Assembly (NCBI RefSeq): GCF_000014885.1
Contig: NC_011566.1
Coordinates: 3,515,501-3,579,500, forward strand
Source: Shewanella piezotolerans WP3
GTDB taxonomy: Bacteria; Pseudomonadota; Gammaproteobacteria; Enterobacterales; Shewanellaceae
Direction of reading: 5' to 3'
Length of the DNA stretch: 64,000 nt
Shown here: positions 45,219-54,525 of the stretch, one piece after another
How positions within the stretch are numbered: position 1 is the first letter of the stretch
Layout of the letters: every line of letters begins with the position of its first letter
Program-made: the position numbers and the translations under genes
The notes under the pieces: model-generated
Databases searched by the model: none
Told to the model about the DNA's origin: nothing
What the model saw: only the letters and a program-made list of their open reading frames with translations

Positions 45219-45461
45219 AGTGACATTCCGCTTTTGGTTATATGACTTAAAGAGATCATAGTAAAAACAAAAACCAGTAAACCGAGTAGAGTGCTTAGCT
45301 CTATATCAATTTACTGGTCGAAGGCTCACGCAAGTCCGCGTGCAGCCTATAAAATTAAGCGCGATACTATAGCATTCTAGCCTAAATTATCAACTGCGAT
45401 CGTCTCGATATGATGAGAACGCTAATAAAATTTAGTAGGACAGATCCGCAATGCTAATCCA

Positions 45462-47705
45462 TTACATCAGTTTCTCTTTACGTAATCTATTTGCGTTGGT
45501 GACCACTGTTAATGATGACAGTGCCATTGCAGCGCCCGCCACCACGGGACTGAGTAACATGCCTGTAAATGGGAACAACACTCCCGCAGCAAGTGGGATC
45601 CCTAAACTGTTATAGATAAAGGCGCCAAATAAGTTTTGTTTGATATTGCGCATGCTGGCCTTTGCTAACAGCAATGTTTCAGCCACCACCATCAATCTTG
45701 CAGACAGTAAGGTAAAGTCTGCACTTTCGATGGCGATTTCAGTGCCACTCCCCATGGCAAGACCAATATCGGCGCTCATCAACGCTGGGGCATCATTAAT
45801 ACCGTCACCAACCATAGCCACCACTTCACCATTTTGCTGTAGCTCTAATACCTTCTGTTGCTTTTGTTCAGGTAACACATTGGCAAACACTGTGGTAATT
45901 CCGACAATATCAGCCACCGCGTTTGCTGTTTGTTGATTATCGCCGGTTAATAACACCACCTTAAGGCCACTGTTTTTCATCGCGCTTATTGCCTCAATTG
46001 CATCCTCTTTGATTGGGTCGCTTATTGCAATCATTGCGATTAGCCGCTGGTTTTTTGCGACAAATACAGGGGTCTTACCTTGATGGGCAAGTCGACCAAT
46101 CTGTTGTTGATAGGCAGAAACATCATCGATACCTATATGCTGCATTAAGCTCTGGTTGCCAATAGCATACTCGGCACTGTTTACCGTGCCAGTGATGCCA
46201 CGCCCCTGCAGGTTAGTGAATTGTTCGGGCTCTATCAGAGTCATACTCGCCTGCTTAGCCTTTGCTACAATCGCACTGGCAAGTGGATGCTCAGAGTGCT
46301 GTTCTAAAGCGGCAATATCACTGAGAAGGTTTTGCTCATCATATTTAGGCTGTAACACAATAAATTCAGTAACTTCTGGCGAGCCTTGGGTAATAGTACC
46401 TGTTTTGTCTAGCACTACAGTGGTGATTTGGCTTGCGGTTTGCAGCGCTTCACCATTTCTTACTAGAACCCCGAGCTGCGCAGCGCGGCCCACTGAGGCC
46501 ATAATTGACATAGGCGTTGCCAACCCGAGTGCACAGGGACAGGCAATGATAAGCACACTTGTTAGTACTACTAACGCATGTGATAAAGCAGGTTCTGGAC
46601 CTGTAAGATACCAAATAACGGCGCTAAACAGCGCAATTAAGATAACCGCTGGCACAAAGTAGGCTGATATTTTGTCGGTTAAGCGGCCAATTGGCATTTT
46701 AGAGGTTTGCGCTTGCTGCACCAGTTCAATAATTTTGGCAAGTTTGGTATCTTTTTCACCCGCTGTGACGCGGTAAATTAGGCAACCATTACCGTTAATA
46801 GTACCTGCATTAACACTGTCACCCTCAGCTTTGTGAACAGGCACTGGCTCACCTGTTAACATCGATTCATTGATCAGGGTGTGTCCGCTCACTATCTCGC
46901 CGTCGAGTGCAACCCTGTCACCGGGTCTTAAGCGTAATTTATCTCCCAGATTCAGTTGGTTTATCTCGACCTCTTCATCACCAGCATCAGTTATCCGAAT
47001 TGCGGTGTTTACTTGCAATCCTAATAGTCGCTGCACAGCTTCGCTGGTTTTCCCTCGTGCTCTAAGCTCAAGAGCGTGACCGAGATTAATTAAGCCCAAA
47101 ATCATCACGCTAGCCTCAAAATAGACATGGCGAGTGTCTGCTGGAAACCATTGCGGCGTGGCCACCACTAACATTGAATATATCCATGCGGCACTAGTGC
47201 CTAAGGCAATTAAAGTGTCCATGTTCGCACTGCGCGCTTTTATTGCTCTCCACATGCCTTGGTAAAAATGACGCCCTGTGGTTAACATAACGACCAAGGT
47301 CACCAGACCAACAATCCCCCAACTTAATTGCTGAGTCGAGTTATTGACCATCATCTCACCACCAAGCAGTCCCCACAGCATTAACGGTACCCCTAATCCA
47401 AGCCCGACAGCAGCTTGAAATAAACGAGTTTTATACTCTTTAGCTTCGTCAGCCTGTTTTTGCTGTGCGCCTTTGCGGGGATCTTTTAGTAATTCAGCTT
47501 GATAGCCGACGTCTTCAATTAGCCCTATCGCAGTATCAATGGTGATCTCACCAAAGACTTGCACCTGCTTATCTGCAAGATTGACCCTAGCGCTAATGTC
47601 AGTGCCAATCTCGGTTTGTTTGTTTGCTTGTGCAAATGCTGACTCTATTTTTGAGACACAGCTTGCGCAGCTCATACTGGGCACGTATAGGTTTATCGTT
47701 TTCAT
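45462..47705 (-). CDS. copA: CopA, copper-exporting P1B-type ATPase
   Basis: A 747-residue P-type ATPase with one N-terminal heavy-metal domain (MSCASC, Cys13 and Cys16), eight predicted spans, the CPC metal motif (Cys389-Pro-Cys391), DKTGT with the phosphorylated Asp433, the HP motif (SEHPLA), and GDGINDAPAL. MxxSS-type residues near the end fit the Cu(I) subgroup. It pumps Cu(I) out of the cytosol. It is divergent from cueR, with a MerR-type promoter between them. E. coli CopA has two metal domains; this one has one. Confidence 0.95.
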   Translation of the reverse strand: MKTINLYVPSMSCASCVSKIESAFAQANKQTEIGTDISARVNLADKQVQVFGEITIDTAIGLIEDVGYQAELLKDPRKGAQQKQADEAKEYKTRLFQAAVGLGLGVPLMLWGLLGGEMMVNNSTQQLSWGIVGLVTLVVMLTTGRHFYQGMWRAIKARSANMDTLIALGTSAAWIYSMLVVATPQWFPADTRHVYFEASVMILGLINLGHALELRARGKTSEAVQRLLGLQVNTAIRITDAGDEEVEINQLNLGDKLRLRPGDRVALDGEIVSGHTLINESMLTGEPVPVHKAEGDSVNAGTINGNGCLIYRVTAGEKDTKLAKIIELVQQAQTSKMPIGRLTDKISAYFVPAVILIALFSAVIWYLTGPEPALSHALVVLTSVLIIACPCALGLATPMSIMASVGRAAQLGVLVRNGEALQTASQITTVVLDKTGTITQGSPEVTEFIVLQPKYDEQNLLSDIAALEQHSEHPLASAIVAKAKQASMTLIEPEQFTNLQGRGITGTVNSAEYAIGNQSLMQHIGIDDVSAYQQQIGRLAHQGKTPVFVAKNQRLIAMIAISDPIKEDAIEAISAMKNSGLKVVLLTGDNQQTANAVADIVGITTVFANVLPEQKQQKVLELQQNGEVVAMVGDGINDAPALMSADIGLAMGSGTEIAIESADFTLLSARLMVVAETLLLAKASMRNIKQNLFGAFIYNSLGIPLAAGVLFPFTGMLLSPVVAGAAMALSSLTVVTNANRLRKEKLM

Positions 47706-47750
47706 AATCCCGCTCCACGTCTGTTTAATATTTGTATCTTTGATGCATCA

Positions 47751-47781
47751 AGAGTAATGTCTCCCATAAGGGGAGAGTCAA
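47751..47781 (-). promoter_or_regulatory. CueR-type copA promoter/operator with 19-bp spacer
   Basis: On the minus strand TTGACT and TACTCT are separated by 19 bp, the long spacer of MerR-family promoters. Between them is the dyad CTCTCCC-CTTAT-GGGAGAC. It faces copA and lies 46 bp upstream of its start. CueR is encoded on the other side. Confidence 0.85.
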
Positions 47782-47815
47782 ACATCAATTCAAATTATTT
47801 TTAGTCGGAGCAAAA

Positions 47816-48205
47816 ATGAAAATTGGTACAGTGGCAAAACTGACTAATTTGTCAGTAAAAAGCATACGTTATTACCATGATATTGGTCTGGTGATAGGAG
47901 GGAAGAATGACAATGGCTACCGAGAGTATACCCAGAGTCACGTTGATGCGCTGAGCTTCATACAGCACTGCCGCGCATTGGGCTTTACCTTAGAAGATTG
48001 TAAGGCGCTGCTAGATCTACAGCAAGATAGCCAGCGCAATGCTGCAGATGTGAAAGCACTAGCTCAGCACCACCTCGATGACGTCGAGCAAAGGATTGCT
48101 CACTTGAGCAATTTGAAAAAACAATTACAGCATTTAATTCACGATTGCAAAGGCGGGAAACAACCTAACTGTGCCATTCTAAAGGGGCTTAGTCCAACCC
48201 CTTAA
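47816..48205 (+). CDS. cueR: CueR, copper-responsive MerR family activator
   Basis: A 129-residue MerR protein: N-terminal winged helix (MKIGTVAKLTNLSVKSIRYY), a long dimerisation helix, and two metal-binding cysteines eight residues apart (Cys111 and Cys119 in DCKGGKQPNC), as in E. coli CueR (Cys112, Cys120). It senses Cu(I)/Ag(I) and activates copA by unwinding its 19-bp-spacer promoter. A divergent copA and matching operator support the name. Confidence 0.93.
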   Translation: MKIGTVAKLTNLSVKSIRYYHDIGLVIGGKNDNGYREYTQSHVDALSFIQHCRALGFTLEDCKALLDLQQDSQRNAADVKALAQHHLDDVEQRIAHLSNLKKQLQHLIHDCKGGKQPNCAILKGLSPTP

Positions 48206-48221
48206 TGATCTAGCCAGGATA

Positions 48222-50276
48222 TTATCTGCGTTTTAAGTTACCGATATTCTCAATGATAAGCGTTGGTGTTTTCCCAGCAGGCTTAAAACCAAACACCTGA
48301 CCGTAGAAAGATAACTCAGATTCAAGTGCCCGTTTTTTACTTTCAGGAGAGACGCGATTGGCTGCGTCGTCATTGAACTCTAAGTAGGCGACAGGCGTTC
48401 CTTTTTGTTTAACCGCTTTATAAAGCTGCAATGTTTGTTCAGCGGGGATCAATGAATCATTCACCCCTTGAATAAGCAACAATGGCTCATTGATCCCAGA
48501 TAAATTATTCATTGCCGAACGAAGTTTATAGTTATCGATTGTTCCAATCAGTCTTTCTAAATAGTTACTTTCAAACTTATTGGAATGTCGTCTAAATGAC
48601 TGAACGTCACTAATGCCTGAGTAACTCACCGCCGCACCAAAAGTACTGTAATAAGCAACCGCTGACAGTGCTGTAAAGCCACCCGCTCGGGAACCTCTAA
48701 TCGCCAATTTACGACCGTCTACATCACCTCGATTAACTAAGAAGCCTGCGGCGCGAACAGCATCTTCTACATCCGAACGACCCCACTTACCATATAAACT
48801 ATTGCGGTAATCCCTACCAAAACCTGTACTGCCACGATAGTTCAGATCAAAAACGGCGAAGCCGCGGCTGGTCCAATATTGAATATCTCGCCTAAAGACT
48901 CGACTTGCTTGCGCAGTTGGGCCACGGTGCAAAAACATCACCAGTGGTGGTTCTTGCCCTACTGGCGCTTGAAAGTTGGGGTTCTCTGGTTTGTAGAAGT
49001 ATCCGTAAGCGGTGTCACTATCACCCGTTTTAAAGCTAACACTTTCAGCTCTTGAGATGAAGTTGGGGTCCATGACCGCCAATTTGGGCGCATACATCAG
49101 CTGTGCAGCGCGGCCATGCACTTTATAAATCCCTTTTTCCGGCGTCTCTTTAGAACCAACAAAAATCACTCCATTATCACTTTTGGTGACATAAGCGATA
49201 TCAGCAAAATCAACCGCGATAGGTTCTGTGACACCACTTTCAGTATCAATTCGAACCAAGCCTGCTTGCCCCTCATGATTGTAACTTGCGACTATCGTCT
49301 GTTCACTTTCGAATGCATAGTTGTGATTACCTAAATGCCAATTAGCAACGGCAAACTCCCCTTCCTGTGCCAGTACAATTTCAGCTTGCCCCAGCTCATT
49401 TAAACGGTAAATATTCCACCAGTTACTATAATCAGCAATAAAGTACAGCTGTCCACTAGGGCTAAAAAGTGGTTGAATAATCGAACCAGACTGTTCCGTC
49501 GCCACCTGTTTAACATTAATAACGGCGCCTTTGTTATCAATTTCACCAAGCCATAACTGGGTGTTGTCCCAAGGCATATTCGGGTGCTGCCATGTCACCC
49601 ATGCTAATTGGGTTTGATCAGGGGAAAGTACTGGTGTTGAGTAAAAATCGGCGCCTGTAGCCAGCACCTCGCCTTCATCGGCATAACTTAAATTAATGCC
49701 CACCAGCTGATTTGTTACTTTTCCAGCCTCTCGATGGTCTTCACGAACGCATATTAAGCGGGAAGCTCTAGGGTTTGATATGCAGTCAGCATGGCGTGTT
49801 CCTGGGGGCGTTAATGCAAACGGTGTTTGATTGGGCGCAATGCGGTATAACAGCTGGTCGGAGTATTTAGTGGCAAACAAACTATTGCCAATGGCAACGA
49901 AAGGAGCACCGCCATATTCGTGTACCCGGCTGCCTATATCAAAATTCGATGGGATGGCTTCAGTAACAGTGCCATTTTCTTCTATGCGTTGGACGCCACG
50001 TCGCCCTTCATTACTTTCATCACGTATGGTGAAATAGATACTACCAGTGGTAACTTGCAGCTCACCAATACTGTCTGAGAGGTCGTATACATGCTCCGCA
50101 TCAACTGGGGATTTCCAGCTACCATAATCAGCCACCTGAACGCCATCGGGCAGCGCTTCAGCAGGAGTGACTTTTGGGTCCTTTTTAGGCGAAACGTCAC
50201 AAGCGGTAACGATCAATAACAAGGTAGCAGTTAATATAGATGCAAATGTAAATCTCATTGGCCGCCTAGAAATCAT
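48222..50276 (-). CDS. S9-family (prolyl oligopeptidase-like) lipoprotein lacking catalytic Ser and His
   Basis: A 684-residue protein with a lipoprotein signal (FTFASILTATLLLIVTAC), a beta-propeller-like middle and a C-terminal alpha/beta-hydrolase domain. The fold landmarks are kept: RGPTAQASRVFRRDIQYWTS, GFAVFDLNYRGSTGFGRDYR, LLIQGVNDSLIP. The nucleophile elbow, usually GGSAGG, here reads GSRAGG, so Arg530 stands where Ser is expected. The His loop, usually EGHGF, reads FNDDAANRV, with Ala639 at the His position. The Asp is present. It is probably an inactive binding protein or works in another way. ATG 50276 and ATG 50258 (MRFTFAS) are both possible starts. Confidence 0.8.
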   Translation of the reverse strand: MISRRPMRFTFASILTATLLLIVTACDVSPKKDPKVTPAEALPDGVQVADYGSWKSPVDAEHVYDLSDSIGELQVTTGSIYFTIRDESNEGRRGVQRIEENGTVTEAIPSNFDIGSRVHEYGGAPFVAIGNSLFATKYSDQLLYRIAPNQTPFALTPPGTRHADCISNPRASRLICVREDHREAGKVTNQLVGINLSYADEGEVLATGADFYSTPVLSPDQTQLAWVTWQHPNMPWDNTQLWLGEIDNKGAVINVKQVATEQSGSIIQPLFSPSGQLYFIADYSNWWNIYRLNELGQAEIVLAQEGEFAVANWHLGNHNYAFESEQTIVASYNHEGQAGLVRIDTESGVTEPIAVDFADIAYVTKSDNGVIFVGSKETPEKGIYKVHGRAAQLMYAPKLAVMDPNFISRAESVSFKTGDSDTAYGYFYKPENPNFQAPVGQEPPLVMFLHRGPTAQASRVFRRDIQYWTSRGFAVFDLNYRGSTGFGRDYRNSLYGKWGRSDVEDAVRAAGFLVNRGDVDGRKLAIRGSRAGGFTALSAVAYYSTFGAAVSYSGISDVQSFRRHSNKFESNYLERLIGTIDNYKLRSAMNNLSGINEPLLLIQGVNDSLIPAEQTLQLYKAVKQKGTPVAYLEFNDDAANRVSPESKKRALESELSFYGQVFGFKPAGKTPTLIIENIGNLKRR

Positions 50277-50429
50277 ATGAGTGATGAAGTTACTTTCAAT
50301 CTTATAGTGATGATAAAACTAATATAACGATTATATCAACTGCATTAATAAAACGGCAATTAAATGCATTTAATCCAAAGAGATCTGTTACTTGGTATCC
50401 AATATAAGAAATAATCGCATACCTTTAGC

Positions 50430-50663
50430 TTAAGGTTGTTTGCGGCTGAACTTGCTCATAAACCAGCGTATAACTTCAATTTGGGTGCGTTGTTTGAGAC
50501 CAAAGTAGATACATATCCACGGAGAGATTAAAATATACCAAGGGATAACGGCGGTGCTTCGTCCATTAAACATTAAATAAAAAAAGCCGAAATAGATCAC
50601 CAGCAGGCCACAAGTGCCGACAATAAGCATCATCCATTTGGTCGTTTTCTCTAACCACTCCAT
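50430..50663 (-). CDS. Small two-span membrane protein
   Basis: A 77-residue protein with two hydrophobic spans (WMMLIVGTCGLLVIYFGFFYLMF and VIPWYILISPWICIYFG) and a basic C-terminus. GGAG lies upstream of the ATG. Not recognised. It lies between the S9-like gene and the ivd operon, on the same strand but with its own spacing. Confidence 0.6.
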   Translation of the reverse strand: MEWLEKTTKWMMLIVGTCGLLVIYFGFFYLMFNGRSTAVIPWYILISPWICIYFGLKQRTQIEVIRWFMSKFSRKQP

Positions 50664-50767
50664 CTAAACCCCACACTCCTTTAATCGCAACATATAGTGA
50701 TATTATGGCGCAAACCTTTGCTAAAGTTCAAATAGCATCCGTTCAGCCGGTACTATAGCCATAAAAA

Positions 50768-50785
50768 AACGGGCCTAAGCCCGTT
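50768..50785 (-). terminator. Terminator of the branched-chain acyl-CoA operon
   Basis: AACGGGC-CTAA-GCCCGTT preceded on the plus strand by an A run (T run on the minus strand), 20 bp after the last gene of the operon. Confidence 0.85.
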
Positions 50786-50804
50786 AATGTTGTTAAAACT
50801 GATA

Positions 50805-51563
50805 TTACAAACGAATACCGCCATCAATTTCAAATACACGACCATTTACATAGTCGTTTTCAATGATAAAGCGTATTGTTGATGCAATCTCTTCGGCTTG
50901 ACCTAAACGACCAACCGGCACCATTTTTTCTAGTCGCTCTAATGCTTCAGGCTTCATTGCCGCAGTCATTTCTGTTTCAATCACCCCAGGAGCGACTGCT
51001 GCACTACGGATATTATAACGCGCAAGCTCTTTCGCCCAACCGACACTCATCGCCGCCACGCCAGCTTTAGAGGCTGAGTAGTTTGACTGCCCCATGTTAC
51101 CCGCTTTAGCCAGACTAGAGATGTTAATAATAACTCCCTCCTGCCCAGTTTCGATCATCGCGGCTGCCGCTTCACGGCCACATAGGAATGTGCCTGTAAG
51201 ATTCACATTAATCACTGACTGAAACTGGTCGAAAGACATGCGATCAATCACTTGCCCCTCTTTGGCTTTTAGCATTAAGCCATCACGCAAAATACCCGCG
51301 TTGTTGATCAGTACATTAACTTGACCAAAATCTTCTTTAATAAACTGAAAGCCAGAAAAAACATCTTCTTCGTCGGTAATGTCTAGTGCATAACCTTGAA
51401 CTTCTGTGGTTGCTCCAAGGTTGGCACAAGCCTTTTCCAGCTTCTCTTGGTCAACATCGATAAGTGCTAGCTTAGCGCCTGCAGCGGCTAAATTTTCCGC
51501 CATTGCGTAACCGAGTCCACCAGCACCGCCAGTGATAACAACTACCTTATCTTTTAAATCCAT
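50805..51563 (-). CDS. Short-chain dehydrogenase, likely 2-methyl-3-hydroxyacyl-CoA dehydrogenase (IvdG-like)
   Basis: A 252-residue classical SDR: TGGAGGLGYAMAE for NAD(P), NNAGILRDG, the catalytic Ser (ISSLAKAGN) and YSASKAG with Tyr/Lys, and EIDGGIRL at the end. Position as the last gene of a valine/isoleucine degradation operon suggests oxidation of 2-methyl-3-hydroxybutyryl-CoA in isoleucine breakdown. By sequence alone it would be a FabG-like 3-oxoacyl reductase. 29 bp after mmsB. Confidence 0.85.
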   Translation of the reverse strand: MDLKDKVVVITGGAGGLGYAMAENLAAAGAKLALIDVDQEKLEKACANLGATTEVQGYALDITDEEDVFSGFQFIKEDFGQVNVLINNAGILRDGLMLKAKEGQVIDRMSFDQFQSVINVNLTGTFLCGREAAAAMIETGQEGVIINISSLAKAGNMGQSNYSASKAGVAAMSVGWAKELARYNIRSAAVAPGVIETEMTAAMKPEALERLEKMVPVGRLGQAEEIASTIRFIIENDYVNGRVFEIDGGIRL

Positions 51564-51592
51564 TGAATTACCCTTTATTTTTTACTTGTTGA

Positions 51593-52498
51593 TTACTCTG
51601 ATGAGCTAGGAGCAAACTGCTCAAAAATACTCGAAAAATCTCGTTTGCCGTTGCCTTTACGTGCATGATTCACATAAAGGCTGCGCGCTAAGGCTCCCAT
51701 TGGCGTACTTGAATTAGATAGCAATGCCGCTTCTTGGCTTAATCCTAAATCTTTCACCATCAAGTCAACCATAAAGCCACCTTGATAATCGTTGGATGAC
51801 GGTACCGATTCCATTACCCCTGGGCAAGGATTATATTTATCTAGCGTCCAATTACCACCACTACTGACCTTCATGATGTCAGAAAGCACTTTTGGGTCGA
51901 GTCCATGATCAACCCCCATCTGCAAAGATTCAGATGTCGCCACCATTAATACCGACAACAGCATGTTATTACAGATCTTGGCCACTTGTCCTGCGCCTGG
52001 ACCACCTGCATGGAAGATATTCGCCCCCATTGCGGTTAGTACACCTTGTGCCTGCTCAAAGGCATTATCTGTTCCGCCACAAATAAAGGTCAGTGTGCCA
52101 GCAGCAGCGCCTGCTGTACCGCCAGAGACTGGTGCATCAATAAATTCGAGGCCTTTATCAGCAGCATGGTTTGCCACAAAACGAGCGCTGTCAGCATCGA
52201 TAGTCGAGCAATCAATCAGTAAGGTTCCCTTACCCACCACATCGATAAGCCCCTTGTTATCAGCATCGCCAACATAAAGGCTACGCACGTGTTTGCCTGC
52301 AGGTAACATAGTCACCACGATATCGCTACCAGCTGCAGCGCCACATGCACTGGTTGCAGTGAGTGCGCCTTGCTCGGCTAACGCTTGCATCGCCGCAGGA
52401 ACCAAGTCAAACACTCTAACAGTAAAGCCCGCTTTAATTAGATTAACGGCCATTGGGCCGCCCATGTTTCCTAAACCAATAAATGCAACAGTACTCAT
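51593..52498 (-). CDS. mmsB: MmsB, 3-hydroxyisobutyrate dehydrogenase
   Basis: A 301-residue beta-hydroxyacid dehydrogenase. The N-terminal motif VAFIGLGNMGGPMAVNLIKAG binds NAD. IDAPVSGGTAGAAAGTLTFI is the substrate site, and GAGQVAKICNNML carries the catalytic Lys. It oxidises 3-hydroxyisobutyrate to methylmalonate semialdehyde, the substrate of MmsA encoded in the same operon. Lies 55 bp after the hydrolase gene. Confidence 0.94.
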   Translation of the reverse strand: MSTVAFIGLGNMGGPMAVNLIKAGFTVRVFDLVPAAMQALAEQGALTATSACGAAAGSDIVVTMLPAGKHVRSLYVGDADNKGLIDVVGKGTLLIDCSTIDADSARFVANHAADKGLEFIDAPVSGGTAGAAAGTLTFICGGTDNAFEQAQGVLTAMGANIFHAGGPGAGQVAKICNNMLLSVLMVATSESLQMGVDHGLDPKVLSDIMKVSSGGNWTLDKYNPCPGVMESVPSSNDYQGGFMVDLMVKDLGLSQEAALLSNSSTPMGALARSLYVNHARKGNGKRDFSSIFEQFAPSSSE

Positions 52499-52553
52499 CT
52501 TTTGCTCCTGGGCACTTTTACAAGTGCGGTCATCTTTCCTTTGTACTAATAAT

Positions 52554-53705
52554 TTAGCTTTGTAGCCTTAGTGGATGATCATTTTCATCCCAAGGTGACT
52601 GCATCAATGACACCAACAGCTCATTGGGTACTGAGGCAACGTCTTTATAGAGCCAATTTGGATTTCTATCTTTATCGATAAGCAGTGCGCGAACGCCTTC
52701 AGCAAAATCTGCTTTGGCGCAGCAATTCACACTTAAGCCTAACTCAAACTTAAACACTTCAGCCAAAGTCATATCAGTGCCTAGCTGAGCTTGTTTGTGT
52801 ACTAATGCCAAACTGATTGGACTACCAGCAAGCATCACTTTGCAAGCTTTGGCTAACCATGGTTGGGCCTCTTTAATCTCGCTATCAAGTGAGCTTACGC
52901 GTTCAACGATGGCTGGCAGATCGCCGCTCATTAACTCGTCGATCTGTGTTTGATTAACTCGCAGCTGACTCTCTGCTAATGGTGTTTTACAGTCTGCTTG
53001 CATGTCGTCGATAAGCGCATGCAACATCTCATGGTTTAACGCTTTGTCATCTGACCAATCAATGGTTGCCATCGCGTCATATAACAGCTCTTTATCGTCA
53101 CGATTCAGGTAGTGGTTACCAATGCCAACATAATGGGCATCAGCGCCATTCATGTTGTATGCGGTCATCCCCAAAAACAGCCCTGATTTACCGGGCATAC
53201 GGTTTAAGAAATAACTGCCACCTACATCTGGATACAAGCCAATAGTGACTTCAGGCATAGCGATACGCGAGTGCTCAGTGACAACGCGATGACTGGCGCC
53301 CGCCATCAAACCAAGCCCACCGCCCATGACGATACCATCGCCCCATACAACAATGGGCTTAGCAAAAGTATGTAATAGGTAGTCCAGTTGATACTCTTGA
53401 CTAAAGAAATCGGTCGCTTGCGCGGTCACAACACCAGGCGTCGCCACGGCAGCGTGATATATAGCTCTCACATCACCGCCAGCACAAAAAGCTTTTTCTC
53501 CAGCACCATCTAATACCACTGCCGCAATGCTATTGTCATCGCGCCAAGTCGTTAACTGTTGAGTTAACGACTGCACCATCTCTATATTCAGAGCATTTAG
53601 TGCTTTCTCAATATTTAGGGTGGCGACACCGATCTGTTTACCAGACAATGTCCCCAAGGTTTGGAACACCACACTGTTACTCTGCGTATTAGAATTTGTC
53701 GTCAT
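52554..53705 (-). CDS. 3-hydroxyisobutyryl-CoA hydrolase
   Basis: A 383-residue crotonase-superfamily protein of the HIBCH type: LDGAGEKAFCAGGDVRAIYH, VVWGDGIVMGGGLGLMAG, MPEVTIGLYPDVGGSYFLN. The last holds the Glu and Asp of the hydrolase active site. The extended C-terminus separates it from enoyl-CoA hydratase. The start is ATG 53705, whose first base is the last base of the previous gene's TAA, with GGAAG upstream. The frame reaches 53720 but overlaps. It releases 3-hydroxyisobutyrate in valine breakdown. Confidence 0.9.
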   Translation of the reverse strand: MTTNSNTQSNSVVFQTLGTLSGKQIGVATLNIEKALNALNIEMVQSLTQQLTTWRDDNSIAAVVLDGAGEKAFCAGGDVRAIYHAAVATPGVVTAQATDFFSQEYQLDYLLHTFAKPIVVWGDGIVMGGGLGLMAGASHRVVTEHSRIAMPEVTIGLYPDVGGSYFLNRMPGKSGLFLGMTAYNMNGADAHYVGIGNHYLNRDDKELLYDAMATIDWSDDKALNHEMLHALIDDMQADCKTPLAESQLRVNQTQIDELMSGDLPAIVERVSSLDSEIKEAQPWLAKACKVMLAGSPISLALVHKQAQLGTDMTLAEVFKFELGLSVNCCAKADFAEGVRALLIDKDRNPNWLYKDVASVPNELLVSLMQSPWDENDHPLRLQS

Positions 53706-54478
53706 TAGCCGTTCTTCCAAACTGCTTTGCGCTTATTTAAAAATGCGCTAACACCTTCGGTTTGATCTTGCGTATCAAACAGATCAGCAAACTCACTGCG
53801 CTCTAGAGGCAATGCCTCAGCGCGTGGCATTGTGCGGCCCGCTTGCACTAATCGTTTACATGCAGCAACGCTGCTCGGGCTTTGATTAGCCACTTTTTCC
53901 GCTAAGCGCATGGCCGCGTTAAAGCTATCACCAGTGGCCACGACCTCTTCAACGAGCCCTATTGCTTCTGCTTTGGTAGCTTTAATTCGCTCACCGCAGA
54001 GGATCATACGTTTAGTCCAACCTTCACCAACCAGTGCAGTTAAGTTTTGTGTACCGCCCGCACAAGGAAGTAAACCAACGGTCGCTTCAGGCAATGCCAT
54101 CTGTGCTTGTTCTTCACAAATACGCAGATCACAGGCCAGTGCGACTTCTAAACCTCCGCCCATGGCATAACCATTAATAGCAGCTATCGATACCCCACGA
54201 AATGCGCTCAATGTCTCGAACGCTTCACCAAAGTAACGCGCCATATCTGCAGCGTTATTTTTATCACCATCGGCAAATAACTTAAGATCGGCGCCAGCAG
54301 AGAAAAACTTTTCGCCTTCACCTGTAATCACTAGCGCATACACTTCTTTGTTGCCATTAAGTTTGAGTACTTTTGCTTTAAGCTCTTGTAAGCTCTGCGC
54401 TGTCCATGTGTTTGCCGGCGGGTTATTCATGCTAATAACCGCGGTATGGCCGACAATTTTTTCTAATAACAGTGACAT
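53705..54478 (-). CDS. Enoyl-CoA hydratase (branched-chain)
   Basis: A 257-residue crotonase: GEKFFSAGADLKLFADG, GYAMGGGLEVALACDLRI, ALPEATVGLLPCAGGTQNL with the catalytic Glu pair positions. In this operon it would hydrate methacrylyl-CoA (valine) and tiglyl-CoA (isoleucine). It is coupled to the next gene by a TAATG overlap. Corresponds in position to ivdD of Shewanella oneidensis. Confidence 0.9.
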   Translation of the reverse strand: MSLLLEKIVGHTAVISMNNPPANTWTAQSLQELKAKVLKLNGNKEVYALVITGEGEKFFSAGADLKLFADGDKNNAADMARYFGEAFETLSAFRGVSIAAINGYAMGGGLEVALACDLRICEEQAQMALPEATVGLLPCAGGTQNLTALVGEGWTKRMILCGERIKATKAEAIGLVEEVVATGDSFNAAMRLAEKVANQSPSSVAACKRLVQAGRTMPRAEALPLERSEFADLFDTQDQTEGVSAFLNKRKAVWKNG

Positions 54479-54525
54479 GGAAACTCCTTTTAAATATTTT
54501 TATTCGACAATGAAAAATCTAACGC

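Noticed and set aside
45271..45318. AACCAGTAAA...TTTACTGGTC inverted repeat upstream of ybiT
   Set aside because: Only ~9 paired bases around a long centre; too weak to call an operator or terminator.
46156..46662. 168-residue open frame on the plus strand inside copA
   Set aside because: Antisense shadow of the P-type ATPase core; no independent evidence.
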